Assembly (NCBI RefSeq): GCF_022842015.1
Contig: NZ_JALHQJ010000005.1
Coordinates: forward strand, 1 to 62,238
Origin: Nitrosomonas sp.
Lineage (GTDB): Bacteria > Pseudomonadota > Gammaproteobacteria > Burkholderiales > Nitrosomonadaceae
Length of the DNA: 62,238 nucleotides
Direction: 5' to 3'
Positions 1 to 9,348 of the stretch are shown in pieces. The notes below the pieces were generated by a model. That model saw nothing but the letters and a program-made list of their open reading frames with translations, was not told the origin of the DNA and ran no database searches. The number at the start of each line of letters is the position of its first letter. Position 1 is the first letter of the stretch. Made by a program: the position numbers and the translations under genes.

Positions 1-477
1 GTACTCCTTAAGATCGCCTAGCCAAGATCAGTTTTAGGCCCAGTTACATCATAGCTGTCATACGGTGCCAAATTTAATTGAAAGCTTAAATGCGCAGATA
101 GTTATTTCTAATTGCGCTTGCAAAAAATAGATTTACAATCAATATCTTGTCATTTTCACGGCTTCGTTGTCACCACGGCATTAGACGACAATTAACCTGT
201 CCGGTCGAACGACTGTATGTCGTCAAAGCAATTTGGATTGTCAATCAGCGTTGAAATTTTGCCAGTTTTTTTCAAAAAACAGCATCCAAGTTTGCCATCT
301 TAATTTTTATGTCATTGCTTTTAAATCTTAGTTTATTTCATAAAAGACGCTGACACTGGAAAATATTGAATGCTGATTGACACCGATAACAACTTCACGA
401 TTCGTTTGCTCTAGTAAATTCCAGAAAATTTGGACAATGGAAGACATCATTGAGCAACTATCAACGTCGGATAGATC
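1..477. other. Gene-free left flank
   Basis: No open frame with a credible ribosome binding site and family resemblance is visible on either strand. The stretch is AT-rich. A 13-codon reading frame beginning at the ATG at 438 runs into the insertion element that starts at 478, so a gene start may once have lain here, but too little is left to identify it. Confidence 0.5.
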
Positions 478-501
478 GTAAGCGTCCAGCGCCACCATCT
501 A
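478..501. repeat. IS66 left inverted repeat
   Basis: This 24-bp end matches the reverse complement of 2817-2840 at 21 of 24 positions and lies immediately outside the tnpC stop codon. Confidence 0.88.
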
Positions 502-2067
502 TCAATTATTTTTTCTCAGCATTTCAATAAATTCAGGTGGTAACGGTAGCAACTCGTCAATTCGACTGTTAGGCCACGTGGGTAATTTTATGAGCGTATC
601 TTTGAGCCAATCAGATGAGTTCAGACCGTTGAGTTGAGCAGTGCCAAATAGAGTTTGAATAGCTGCTGCACGTTGGCCTGCACGCTCTGAACCGGTAAAT
701 AACCAATTCTTTTTTCCAATCGCGATAGGTCTAATGACATTTTCTACGGGATTGTTGTCAATTGGCAGGTGGCCGGTTTGTGCATAGCGGATCAGGCTGC
801 CCCAACGTTTCAGTGTGTAATCCAAGGCTTTGGCGGAACCACCCCCATTTGCTGTCTGAGCACGGGTTTGCACCAGCCAATCGTGTAATGCCTCCAACTC
901 GGGCAGGCTTTTTTCTTCTCGTAGTTGTTGACGTTCTGCGATGGTCAAATCTTTACCTTCTGCCTCAATAGCATATAAATTGCTGATACGCTGCAACGCT
1001 TCCAACGCCATCAGGCTGCTATTAGCCTGGTGCAGATCGAAGAATTTACGGCGTGCGTGCGCCCAACAAGCCAGTTCAGTGCAGGACTCCGTCTGTTTTT
1101 CGGCGAACAGGGCTTTGTAGCCGCCATAGTCGTCGACCAGCAAATGACCTTGCCAGTTTTCCAGAAAGCTTTGCGCATGCCGGCCACTACGGCCGGTTTG
1201 ATAGTCGAAGATAATAATGCGCGGCCCAGGTTCCAAGTCGTTGCTGCGATAGGCCCACAAGTAGGCCTTTCGTGTCTTGCCTTTGCCAGGATCAAGTTGC
1301 GCTACTGGCGTTTCATCGGCATGCAGCGTGTTGCCTTGCAACAGATGCCATGTCAGTCGATCCACCAAAGGTTGCAGTGCAACGCCGCTACGACCGACCC
1401 ATTCCGCCATTGTTGAGCGTGAAAGCGTGACTTGTTCCCGTGCGGCAATCTGTTCTAAGCGATAGAGTGGCAGGTGATTCAGGTATTTACTGGTCAGCAC
1501 CCAACTCAGCAGGCCGGGTGCGGCCATACCGCCATCAATAATGGCTGGCGGAATAGGCGCGGCAGTAACGATTTCACAGGTCTTGCAGGCATATTGTGGG
1601 CGGATGTGACGGTGAACGAAGAACTTTGCTGGCTCCACATCCAACTGTTCGCTAACATCTTCACCGATCTTAACCAGATTCTGACCACATTGACTGCATT
1701 GGCAGGATTCTGGTTCGTGACGGTGTTCAATACGTGGCAGGTGTTCTGGTAATGGTTGGCGGCCAGCGCGGGAACGTGTTGATTTAGTCGAATCGGCTTT
1801 TGCTGATGGGTCGAGCTGTTCGATTTCGGCATGTACCGCTGCCAGATCAGTTTGTAAGGTTTCCTCGAACAAATCGGGGTGTGCAGATAATGACTCGCTC
1901 TTTTTGCCAAATAGGTTCCGGCGCAAATAGGCCAGTTCCATAGTCAATGCTTGGATTTTGAGTTGCTGAGAATGAATTTCTTTTTGCGATTGCTCAAACA
2001 GCATTTGAACCTGCATTCTAGTATCTGCATCAAGATTCAAATGATCTAATTGTGCAAGCGTTTTCAT
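502..2067 (-). CDS. tnpC: IS66 transposase TnpC (DDE type)
   Basis: This is the catalytic transposase of the element. In order it shows an N-terminal coiled-coil segment (about residues 15-60), a zinc-finger-like region with CQCSQC and a later CKTC, and the IS66 DDE domain. Likely catalytic residues lie in LHADETPV, LLVDDYGGY and NPVENVIRP. The frame opens eight codons earlier; I use the internal ATG that begins MKTLAQLD, because this gives the usual start of the family and a length of about 520 residues. No disabling mutation is seen. It follows tnpB by about 60 bases. Confidence 0.93.
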   Translation of the reverse strand: MKTLAQLDHLNLDADTRMQVQMLFEQSQKEIHSQQLKIQALTMELAYLRRNLFGKKSESLSAHPDLFEETLQTDLAAVHAEIEQLDPSAKADSTKSTRSRAGRQPLPEHLPRIEHRHEPESCQCSQCGQNLVKIGEDVSEQLDVEPAKFFVHRHIRPQYACKTCEIVTAAPIPPAIIDGGMAAPGLLSWVLTSKYLNHLPLYRLEQIAAREQVTLSRSTMAEWVGRSGVALQPLVDRLTWHLLQGNTLHADETPVAQLDPGKGKTRKAYLWAYRSNDLEPGPRIIIFDYQTGRSGRHAQSFLENWQGHLLVDDYGGYKALFAEKQTESCTELACWAHARRKFFDLHQANSSLMALEALQRISNLYAIEAEGKDLTIAERQQLREEKSLPELEALHDWLVQTRAQTANGGGSAKALDYTLKRWGSLIRYAQTGHLPIDNNPVENVIRPIAIGKKNWLFTGSERAGQRAAAIQTLFGTAQLNGLNSSDWLKDTLIKLPTWPNSRIDELLPLPPEFIEMLRKNN

Positions 2068-2129
2068 GGTGCCAATTCTACCATAAAACACACTGAAACG
2101 CTTATGAATAGAGGCTTATAGATGTTTTG

Positions 2130-2480
2130 TTAAGCCTTTAAATGTGCCGGTGGAAACGCCGATAATCGCTGCCAATTGACACCGGCTATTAGCCAATTCC
2201 ACTGCGCTTGCGTCAACGTAAAACAGCGTTCATCTGACTGTGGCCAAACAAATTTGCCCTGATGCAAACGGCGCTGGCACAACCACACGCCTGTGCCGTC
2301 CCACAGCAATACCTTGATGCGATTTCCGGCACGATTGCAAAACACAAAAACTGAACCTGCGCAGGGCGCATGCTCCAAAGACTGCTGTACCAGCATCGAC
2401 AAACCATCAATACCACGGCGCATATCAACCGGCTCTACTGCCAGCCAGATGTTACCCGGATTAGCAATCAATCCAGGCAT
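2130..2480 (-). CDS. tnpB: IS66 accessory protein TnpB (Orf2)
   Basis: The protein carries the signature of IS66 Orf2, IWLAVEPVDMRRGIDGLS, followed by VFVFCNRAGNRIKVLLWDG. Members are about 115 residues long and are needed for transposition, although the biochemical role is not settled. The open frame reaches to 2558; I choose the ATG at 2480 because it yields 116 residues, has a GGGG stretch about 11 bases upstream, and overlaps the end of tnpA by 13 bases, as is usual for translational coupling in this family. Confidence 0.9.
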   Translation of the reverse strand: MPGLIANPGNIWLAVEPVDMRRGIDGLSMLVQQSLEHAPCAGSVFVFCNRAGNRIKVLLWDGTGVWLCQRRLHQGKFVWPQSDERCFTLTQAQWNWLIAGVNWQRLSAFPPAHLKA

Positions 2481-2764
2481 TTCAGCAATTTCCCCAGCCA
2501 TTGGGGTGATATCTCTGCTGGTAGTTCTAGCGTATGACCTTGCGGACAACGCAAACACAGTGACCCGGATAACGAAGGCTCCAACTTGATCTCAACCGGA
2601 ATCAAAGTCGACGCAACTGCAGCAACTGGTTGAGAACGATAAACCCGCAACCAGTTCGCGAACGTTTTGGAATTCAGCTTATGCTGACGACAATACGCTG
2701 CCTGCGATAAACTACTCGACTGCCAAGCCTCTATATGTTTTTGCGGATCTGTCGGTAATGCCAT
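2468..2764 (-). CDS. tnpA: IS66 accessory protein TnpA (Orf1)
   Basis: A 98-residue protein with an N-terminal helix-turn-helix-like segment (SLSQAAYCRQHKLNSKTFANWLR) typical of IS66 Orf1, which probably binds the element's ends. It is the first gene of the element and overlaps tnpB. The frame is intact and the length is in the normal range. Confidence 0.88.
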   Translation of the reverse strand: MALPTDPQKHIEAWQSSSLSQAAYCRQHKLNSKTFANWLRVYRSQPVAAVASTLIPVEIKLEPSLSGSLCLRCPQGHTLELPAEISPQWLGKLLKCLD

Positions 2765-2816
2765 TGGTTATCCTCTCAAAAAATGTTTGAGGATAATTGA
2801 GCGCATTAAAAGATGT

Positions 2817-2840
2817 TAGGTGGTGGCGTTGTACGCTTAC
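2817..2840. repeat. IS66 right inverted repeat
   Basis: This 24-bp end is the partner of 478-501 and lies upstream of tnpA. On the minus strand it begins GTAAGCGTACAACG. Confidence 0.88.
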
Positions 2841-2927
2841 GAAGAAAAGAACATGGCCGCGCAAGCACAGCATGTAATATTCGATCTACTGATATTTGAT
2901 CCTGGCGATTTCCGTTATTACAAAAGA

Positions 2928-4838
2928 TCAAACGGTGCTAACTGAGCCTTTATTCTGGTTTTTGCAATCTTCAGTGGCTGCAACAGTCTCTTCGGCTGCA
3001 ACAATCTGATTTTTACCATTTCTTTTAGCAGAATATAACGCTTCGTCAGCACGCTTGAACAAGCTAGCTTGTGATTCCCCCGACTGCAATTGCGCCACAC
3101 CTGCGCTAAATGTAATCAACAATCGATCATTTCCATGCAGAAAGAATTTCTTGGTTAAATAGCGCCGTATCCTTGCAACCGTTGATATCGCTGTTTTTAA
3201 CCCAGAATTAGGTAACAAAATTGCAAATTCCTCTCCACCATAACGTGATATTACGTCATCCCGGCGCACAGTTTCTTTGACTGCCTCAACCAAATATTTT
3301 AACGCGTCATCACCTACATGATGCCCATGCGTATCGTTTAACTGCTTAAAATTGTCAATATCCAATAAAGCAAAGCAGAGCGTTCCCTCGCTGCGAGTTA
3401 ACTGTGCAACCTCACGTTTAAATGCAGTATCTAATCCTCGCCGATTCAGTGCACCTGTGAGATGGTCTTCTTGCACTTGTTCGCTCATTTCCTGCAATTG
3501 TGTTTCAAGCTGATAGATTTGATTTTGTGCTTCGTCAATTTCTGCACGCGCAAAAGCCAAATCATTGCGATGGTTAAGCACATTATTTTGCACTTTCTGA
3601 GTTTCTTGCATTATCTCCGTAAGCAATTGATTGATATCTTCAATATTATCAGCTTTACTAATTCTTTCGGAATAGTATTCTAATTTCTCATGATACCCGC
3701 CGGTTGCATCTGAAAGCTCCTCAAGATTGGAAATTAGAGAAGTTACCATTTGCCGCATGGTTTCCCTTGTCTTGTTCAGGCTTTGCTTTACTTTGGCTTG
3801 TCTCTGTATTATTTTTTCAAGCGAAAATTCAGCTTGCGCTATTATCTGCATATCCAATGGCTTAGACATGGCTTTCTTCAGCTTGGAAACCTGCGTTTTA
3901 ATCCACTGATCTTCCGACAATAATTCGCTTGTACTATCCATCAGCATGCTCAATAAATTAAGCAAGCCCTGCTGTATATTCGTTTTATCTCCATTACCCA
4001 ATTCTAGCCTAATACAAAATTTCTGAAAGCTGGCGATAAACTGCTCCATTGCTAGCTTGCTTTGAATTTTTTTAACCTGCCTACCTAAAGATCTAGCTTC
4101 GTCTGCCAGAATTTTATCTTCAACCTGATTAGCAACAATTTGTTCTAGAATCTGTGCCAGCAATTCTAACAACTGATCTGTATAGCTGCTGATTTCATAT
4201 TCTTGCGACAGAATATCTTCTTTGAAATGGGATTTTTGCTTAGAGGAATCTGCATCTGATGCTGATAATGATATATTTTCTATACTATCTTCTGACTCTT
4301 GAAAAGCCGAATTCGAAGCTTTCCATGACTGAATTAATGCCATTAATTCACTATAAAAAAGTTCAGGACTGCCAGAAAATTCAACCAGCACTTGTTTTAA
4401 TTTTTTTCTTTTACTTGTGCTCTCAGGCGATTTTTCCGAATTAGCGAAATCATCGAATAAGCTGTTAATAACTATTACCCAGGAAGCTCCAGGTATAGAC
4501 TGTGCAGCATCAATAGGTGAAACAGCCCTAGTAGAGGCCGTCACAGTCGCAACGCATTTTATCAATAAAGATTTATAACTATGCCAGTTGTTATCTTTGA
4601 CAGCCTGCTTTAAGTTATTAGCACAATTAAGTAGATTGGGCGTATGACACGGAAATTCTTTCGCCAGTTCTAAGAGCATTTCTGCAGTAACAGCAGATAA
4701 ATGATTATCTGGATTACCTTCGATTTTATTGTATAGCTTAAGATAATTTTCGGGAGTAGGTTGTATTTTGAGTATCGCAAGTTGCTTTAATGTCTCACGG
4801 GCGATCACGGATGGACTAGCATTAGCAAATTGATTCAT
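2928..4838 (-). CDS. Diguanylate cyclase with long helical N-terminal region
   Basis: The last 170 residues form a GGDEF domain that makes cyclic di-GMP from two GTP. The active-site loop is GGEEF (residues about 534-538) and the inhibitory site RRDD (RxxD) sits five residues before it, so product inhibition is expected. The first 440 residues are helix- and coil-rich, with no membrane segment or PAS motif that I can recognise, so the input signal is unknown and the protein is probably cytoplasmic. An ATG 18 bases upstream (4856) is possible; I prefer 4838 because GGGAG lies seven bases before it. The gene stands alone, with the IS66 element downstream. Confidence 0.9.
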   Translation of the reverse strand: MNQFANASPSVIARETLKQLAILKIQPTPENYLKLYNKIEGNPDNHLSAVTAEMLLELAKEFPCHTPNLLNCANNLKQAVKDNNWHSYKSLLIKCVATVTASTRAVSPIDAAQSIPGASWVIVINSLFDDFANSEKSPESTSKRKKLKQVLVEFSGSPELFYSELMALIQSWKASNSAFQESEDSIENISLSASDADSSKQKSHFKEDILSQEYEISSYTDQLLELLAQILEQIVANQVEDKILADEARSLGRQVKKIQSKLAMEQFIASFQKFCIRLELGNGDKTNIQQGLLNLLSMLMDSTSELLSEDQWIKTQVSKLKKAMSKPLDMQIIAQAEFSLEKIIQRQAKVKQSLNKTRETMRQMVTSLISNLEELSDATGGYHEKLEYYSERISKADNIEDINQLLTEIMQETQKVQNNVLNHRNDLAFARAEIDEAQNQIYQLETQLQEMSEQVQEDHLTGALNRRGLDTAFKREVAQLTRSEGTLCFALLDIDNFKQLNDTHGHHVGDDALKYLVEAVKETVRRDDVISRYGGEEFAILLPNSGLKTAISTVARIRRYLTKKFFLHGNDRLLITFSAGVAQLQSGESQASLFKRADEALYSAKRNGKNQIVAAEETVAATEDCKNQNKGSVSTV

Positions 4839-5322
4839 ATAACCGCTCCCTACCATTACCCAACTGAAACTCTAGCAGCATAAATATAAGCAATAACATA
4901 AGCCTAATGTTCTCAAATTAACCACTTACAATAAATTTCAAGTTTGTCACCCAATTACTCTCAGCCACTTGAATTCTTTTTTGATACTAAATGTTCATAT
5001 TAGACTCATCTGTTGAATTTATAATTACGGGATTCTGAGTGTTTTTCTTAATAATCTTACAAATAGAAAACTACTTTCCCTACCCCGAAGAGAAATATCC
5101 AAACGTTATTTTTTGAGCAGCAGTATTCGAAAGACCATCTAATTAACCTTACTTTATTTTGCATTATAAAATGCGCATAGGATAGTAAACAGGAGAAAAG
5201 ACGATACTTATGGCGGTATTTCGCAATAAAGAAACATATCTAAATCTAGTTTAATCTTCTGCAGATATCGGGATTAACCTGGAATCTGAAGTGAGTAATC
5301 TTTGCTTTTCCTTGGGCGTGGG
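4839..5322. other. Gene-free stretch
   Basis: AT-rich DNA between two minus-strand genes. A 14-codon frame at about 5211 follows AGGAGA at a poor distance and is not credible. It presumably holds the promoter of the diguanylate cyclase near 4840-4950, but no clear -35/-10 pair stands out. Confidence 0.4.
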
Positions 5323-6339
5323 TTATTGCCCAATGCGATCAACCCGGAAAGTTTCTCCACAATTGGATTTTTCTTGCACTGGCGCATCCATGATCAGTTT
5401 TTCAAGATCAGCACCTGGAATTAACTCAGCTGACAAGCTCAACTGAATCTCCATTAGCATTCCTTGCCGATTACAATCCAGTTTAATTCGATCTCTGGCA
5501 GCAGAACCCAAAACCACTCCCAAGCGATTGAGAAAATCTTCGGTACGTACCTGTTGATCAATTCTGCGATTCATAAAATAAGCCATGCCGGAATCATTAA
5601 ATTGCCGCGCCAAATCAACAGATACATCAAAAAAATCAGTCGCCGACCAGTTTCCCTGACAAGTACCATGCTTGTGCCACTGATGCCGCTCTAGGCAAGA
5701 ACCAGCTACCACACTGGGCATTACTTCAGCCAGTGACACTTGAGACGCGGTATCCAATTGAACTACCGGATAATCACAAAACTCATCTTCTTTCTTTTTC
5801 ACTGAGCCGCAAAATGCATAATTTTTATTGCAGTTTTTTTTGTTCGGCCATAGACCATGTAACGCAAAATGCCTAGCCTGGTAAACCTGAGGATCTGAAA
5901 TTTTACATTCCGGTTTGTCTGGTTTAGTTTCACAGAAAGCAGGCTGCCATGACAATGCCAGCACATAGCTATCCGCCTCACCTGAAACATTGCAGCTATT
6001 ACCCCCCTCGCTACTTCCGTTAACTTTCGTACTTTGACCGGATAAATGTGCCTGGCCACATGCCGCACTTACCCATCGCGCTTTAGGATTTACATTGGAT
6101 AAGACAACTCGATACCAGACAGGGTGATTTGGATTGATAACCTCGATAATCTCATACTGATTACCCACCACAATTTGTGCATTATCCGGGTTGGTCGATT
6201 TATTTTTTGAAACAAAGGCTGGGCAAGACTGCTGAGCAGAGAAAATACCGGCAACCTTATCCGCGAATACGGGATGAATAAACAAGAACGCCAACACGGT
6301 CAGCAAGACCCGAAGAATCCTACCATTGCGAAAACCCAC
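5323..6339 (-). CDS. Secreted ribonuclease T2 family protein
   Basis: RNase T2 enzymes cut single-stranded RNA through a 2',3'-cyclic phosphate. Both conserved active-site segments are present: HGLWPN (about residue 164) and RHQWHKHGTC (about residue 218), with the two catalytic histidines and the Glu replaced in context by Gln (HQWHKHG rather than HEWxKHG). An N-terminal signal peptide (about residues 1-26, ending VFA) predicts export. Residues 27-90 resemble an SH3-like region before the catalytic part, which starts near residue 115. Several cysteines suggest disulfides. It lies 85 bases downstream of the GGDEF-EAL gene on the same strand and may be read from it or separately. Confidence 0.88.
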   Translation of the reverse strand: MGFRNGRILRVLLTVLAFLFIHPVFADKVAGIFSAQQSCPAFVSKNKSTNPDNAQIVVGNQYEIIEVINPNHPVWYRVVLSNVNPKARWVSAACGQAHLSGQSTKVNGSSEGGNSCNVSGEADSYVLALSWQPAFCETKPDKPECKISDPQVYQARHFALHGLWPNKKNCNKNYAFCGSVKKKEDEFCDYPVVQLDTASQVSLAEVMPSVVAGSCLERHQWHKHGTCQGNWSATDFFDVSVDLARQFNDSGMAYFMNRRIDQQVRTEDFLNRLGVVLGSAARDRIKLDCNRQGMLMEIQLSLSAELIPGADLEKLIMDAPVQEKSNCGETFRVDRIGQ

Positions 6340-6424
6340 GCTGATATCGCTCCATTGATTTACGATTATTCTGGATAATGTCTGTCGAATAAGCTGTGAT
6401 AATTGCTACGCATGGATCACTACA

Positions 6425-9337
6425 TTACTGAAATCCCTGTTTCGCCAGAAATTGACTTGCAGGCGCTGGCTTCCCTATGTAATACCCTTGAGCATAATCG
6501 ATATCCATTTTCTCTATTAAGGAAAGTATTTCTGCGCTTTCGACAAATTCAGCTGTAATTTTTTTGCCAAAACCTCTTGCAACACTGCAGAGTGCATTCA
6601 CCAGAATAAGATCATCACTATTCTCGCTTAAGTTACGTATAAACGAGCCATCAATTTTGACAACCTCAACCGGCAATTCCCGCAAATAATAAAACGACGA
6701 AAAACCAACCCCAAAATCATCCAACACAAAACTACACCCTAATTCTATAATCTCCACCATCAATCCGCGTGCTCCAGGCAAATCTTCAAGCGCTGCCGTT
6801 TCAGTGATTTCAAACATCAAACATGCCGGATCCATTTCATGCAGTGTCAATTCTGCCTTAAGTATAGGCAACAATTCAGGGTCATTGAAGGCATGCGCAG
6901 ACAGGTTAATCGAGAAATTAACTTTAAATCCAGCCTGGTAAATTTCAGCCACTTGCGCTATGGCTTTGCGCAATACCATATGATCAATTGCATGAATTAA
7001 CCCAGTATGCTCTGCAGCGGGGATAAAGTCTGCCGGCGATAGCACCGTGCCATCAATGTCCTGCATGCGCAGCAATACTTCATAATGTGAGATTTCTTTC
7101 GATTTAACATGCATAATCGGTTGTAAATACAATATGAAATTATCATGTACATGCGAGTACTCGATCTTCTCTTTCCAATACACCAGCGTATGAATGCGTT
7201 CGCGGCTGCTATCTTTATCCGAGAACAGGTACCAGGCATTCCGCCCCATCGCTTTTGCCTGATACATGGCAAGATCAGCCGCCGCCAGCAAATCATGTAT
7301 ATTGGCACCATGTTCGGGAAACAATGCAATCCCGATACTGGCTGAAATTTTATGGGTACGATTATTGATTGCCAATTGTGCCAAGCTCAGTTGATCCAAT
7401 ACCTTCTTAGCGACGCCTATCGCTCCATTAGCATTAATTTCCGGCAAAATAATCGCAAACTCATCTCCCCCCAGGCGCCCTGTAATGTCATCCGCTCTAA
7501 TATTTTGCGCCAGCATGCTCGAAACCATTTTAAGCAACGTGTCGCCGGCTTGGTGCCCACTGGTATCATTGATATACTTAAAGCGATCCAAATCAAAAAA
7601 TAACAACGCACCTGGGTGATTATACCGTTCAGCCCGACTAAGCACCTGCTCCAACTCTTCACTAAAACGGCGCCGGTTAAACAAATTAGTCAATGGATCA
7701 TGATCAGCTAGCCAAGCTAAATGTCCTTCAACCCGCTTATACTCGGTAACATCTAGGCCGACTGATAAAATTGACGACTCACCGGGGGAGCTCCGGGGCA
7801 AATGAGAATGCAGCCAAGCGACATGACGTGTTGTTCCATCTTTACAATGTGTAATCGCCTCATGGCGCAATTGCATCCTCTGTCCGGCATGAATTTCTTG
7901 AATGTGGAAAAGTAGATCATGCAATTCATAATCCGGAATTAAGATATCTAGAAAAGATTTACCAAATAATTCATCTTCCGAATAACGAGTTAGCATCTCA
8001 CCATAAGCATTTAATGACATAATCTCGCCATCAGAATTCTGTGTTAATACAATCGCCTGTGCAGTATCTAGTAAATTCTTTACAAAATCTCTTTCTTTAC
8101 TGAGTGCATTCTTTTGTTCAATAAGCATTTCGGTACGGCTAGATACTTCCTGCTCTAGTTTTTCCAGCTGCAGCGATAAAGTCACAGCCGCTTCCGACAA
8201 CGTATCGACCTCATCTCGGAAACGCTGCACACGACCTGTAGAGGCCAGCGATAAGCGAAATTTCTCAAACTGTCCGTTGGCAAGAAGCGGGAGTACAAAC
8301 GCGACATCCTTGAGCTTTGCCAATAGCCTAGTAAAAATAAAAAATAACAGAATCTCAGAGCAAATTAGCCCAAGCAAACCGATTAATGCAATTTTCCAGA
8401 TGGAATCATGAATATTAATTACTGCAGCCGTAACATCCGTGATGATGACCAAATGAGCTTTATCTGGCTCATATGAATTGAGTGGAAATACTTTTAGTTG
8501 AAAATACTGATCATTCCAGTGAACCTGAACGCCATCACTGAGTGCAGTCATATCTTCATAATTCTGAGCCGCTTTTTTGAGAATCTCAAGATTTCTTTCT
8601 TTGCCGGTCAGTGCTGAAATATAGATATTCCAACGCAAGAAATCAGAATCGCCATTTTGTAAACTATCCGGTTCCTTGACCAACAACCCCATATCGGCAC
8701 CGGACAATCGCTTAAAAGCTAAAAGTACATCCGCCAAGGAAATTCCCATGACGATGACGCCCGCCTTCTTTCCTGCTACCAGCAACGGCGCGACTATGTA
8801 CTGAATGCAACTTTCCCGACAGAGTAGCGGATTTATCGGCCGTTCGGATTGATTAACCTGGCGCACCCAATCCGACAGTAAAATACCATCGTCGATGTTG
8901 GTAGCCAAACTATCCCAACTAGCGCTCAGTTCATTCGATGGGTTATAGAAATAAATAAATTCAACACTATTATGAAATTGCAGCAACGCCCAGTGCGCAT
9001 CAAAAACATTGTTAATGATTTCCTCATCATTCATCAGCAAAGCTTTTTTCATGCCATCCAGAAACGGAACCATTTCAGCAAGCTGATATAAATTCTGCGT
9101 AGTATTCTGGATTAAGCTGTTGACTTCTCTGGAATACCGCCGGTAATCATCCTCTCGCTGATTGTCAAAATTAGTCATCAAACTCAGATAGCTAACAAAA
9201 CAAAACAGCATCACAACGGCCAGCAGTATCAAACTGCTGCTGAATGAAATTTTCCATCTCAGGCTGCGGAACCTGCGACCATGATGGTTCAGTGCAATAG
9301 ACGCTTTTTCCAATTTAATCCCGGAATTAGTTTCCAT
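6425..9337 (-). CDS. Membrane CACHE-PAS-GGDEF-EAL cyclic-di-GMP protein
   Basis: A 970-residue sensor. A first membrane helix (about 32-52) and a second (about 312-335) enclose a periplasmic sensor region of CACHE type; then follow a coiled linker, a PAS domain (about 415-540), GGDEF (about 545-710) and EAL (about 730-965). GGDEF is canonical at 623-627, and RADD five residues before it is an intact inhibitory site. In the EAL domain the motif reads EVLLR (753-757), with EITET, LDDFG, KIDG and AEFVE also present, so both cyclase and phosphodiesterase activity are possible. It starts 11 bases after the porin gene, so the binding protein, porin and this sensor are probably one operon; the periplasmic domain could read a ligand passing the porin (inference). 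Confidence 0.92.
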   Translation of the reverse strand: METNSGIKLEKASIALNHHGRRFRSLRWKISFSSSLILLAVVMLFCFVSYLSLMTNFDNQREDDYRRYSREVNSLIQNTTQNLYQLAEMVPFLDGMKKALLMNDEEIINNVFDAHWALLQFHNSVEFIYFYNPSNELSASWDSLATNIDDGILLSDWVRQVNQSERPINPLLCRESCIQYIVAPLLVAGKKAGVIVMGISLADVLLAFKRLSGADMGLLVKEPDSLQNGDSDFLRWNIYISALTGKERNLEILKKAAQNYEDMTALSDGVQVHWNDQYFQLKVFPLNSYEPDKAHLVIITDVTAAVINIHDSIWKIALIGLLGLICSEILLFFIFTRLLAKLKDVAFVLPLLANGQFEKFRLSLASTGRVQRFRDEVDTLSEAAVTLSLQLEKLEQEVSSRTEMLIEQKNALSKERDFVKNLLDTAQAIVLTQNSDGEIMSLNAYGEMLTRYSEDELFGKSFLDILIPDYELHDLLFHIQEIHAGQRMQLRHEAITHCKDGTTRHVAWLHSHLPRSSPGESSILSVGLDVTEYKRVEGHLAWLADHDPLTNLFNRRRFSEELEQVLSRAERYNHPGALLFFDLDRFKYINDTSGHQAGDTLLKMVSSMLAQNIRADDITGRLGGDEFAIILPEINANGAIGVAKKVLDQLSLAQLAINNRTHKISASIGIALFPEHGANIHDLLAAADLAMYQAKAMGRNAWYLFSDKDSSRERIHTLVYWKEKIEYSHVHDNFILYLQPIMHVKSKEISHYEVLLRMQDIDGTVLSPADFIPAAEHTGLIHAIDHMVLRKAIAQVAEIYQAGFKVNFSINLSAHAFNDPELLPILKAELTLHEMDPACLMFEITETAALEDLPGARGLMVEIIELGCSFVLDDFGVGFSSFYYLRELPVEVVKIDGSFIRNLSENSDDLILVNALCSVARGFGKKITAEFVESAEILSLIEKMDIDYAQGYYIGKPAPASQFLAKQGFQ

Positions 9338-9348
9338 CAGATACTTGC

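Larger units (their letters stand above)
478..2840 (-). mobile_element. Complete IS66-family insertion sequence
   Basis: The element is bounded by 24-bp imperfect inverted repeats (478-501 and 2817-2840, three mismatches) that begin GTAAGCGT, the usual start of IS66 ends. It holds the three-gene set tnpA, tnpB and tnpC on the minus strand, all with intact frames, so it may still be mobile. IS66 elements normally leave an 8-bp target duplication. The 8 bases outside the left end (GATAGATC) and the right end (GAAGAAAA) do not match, which points to later recombination or loss at one side. Both ends and all genes are read from the sequence; activity is inference. Confidence 0.93.

Noticed and set aside
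2853..2945. 30-codon plus-strand frame next to the right end of the IS66 element
   Set aside because: It has no good ribosome site, overlaps the diguanylate cyclase end and matches nothing; at most a fragment.
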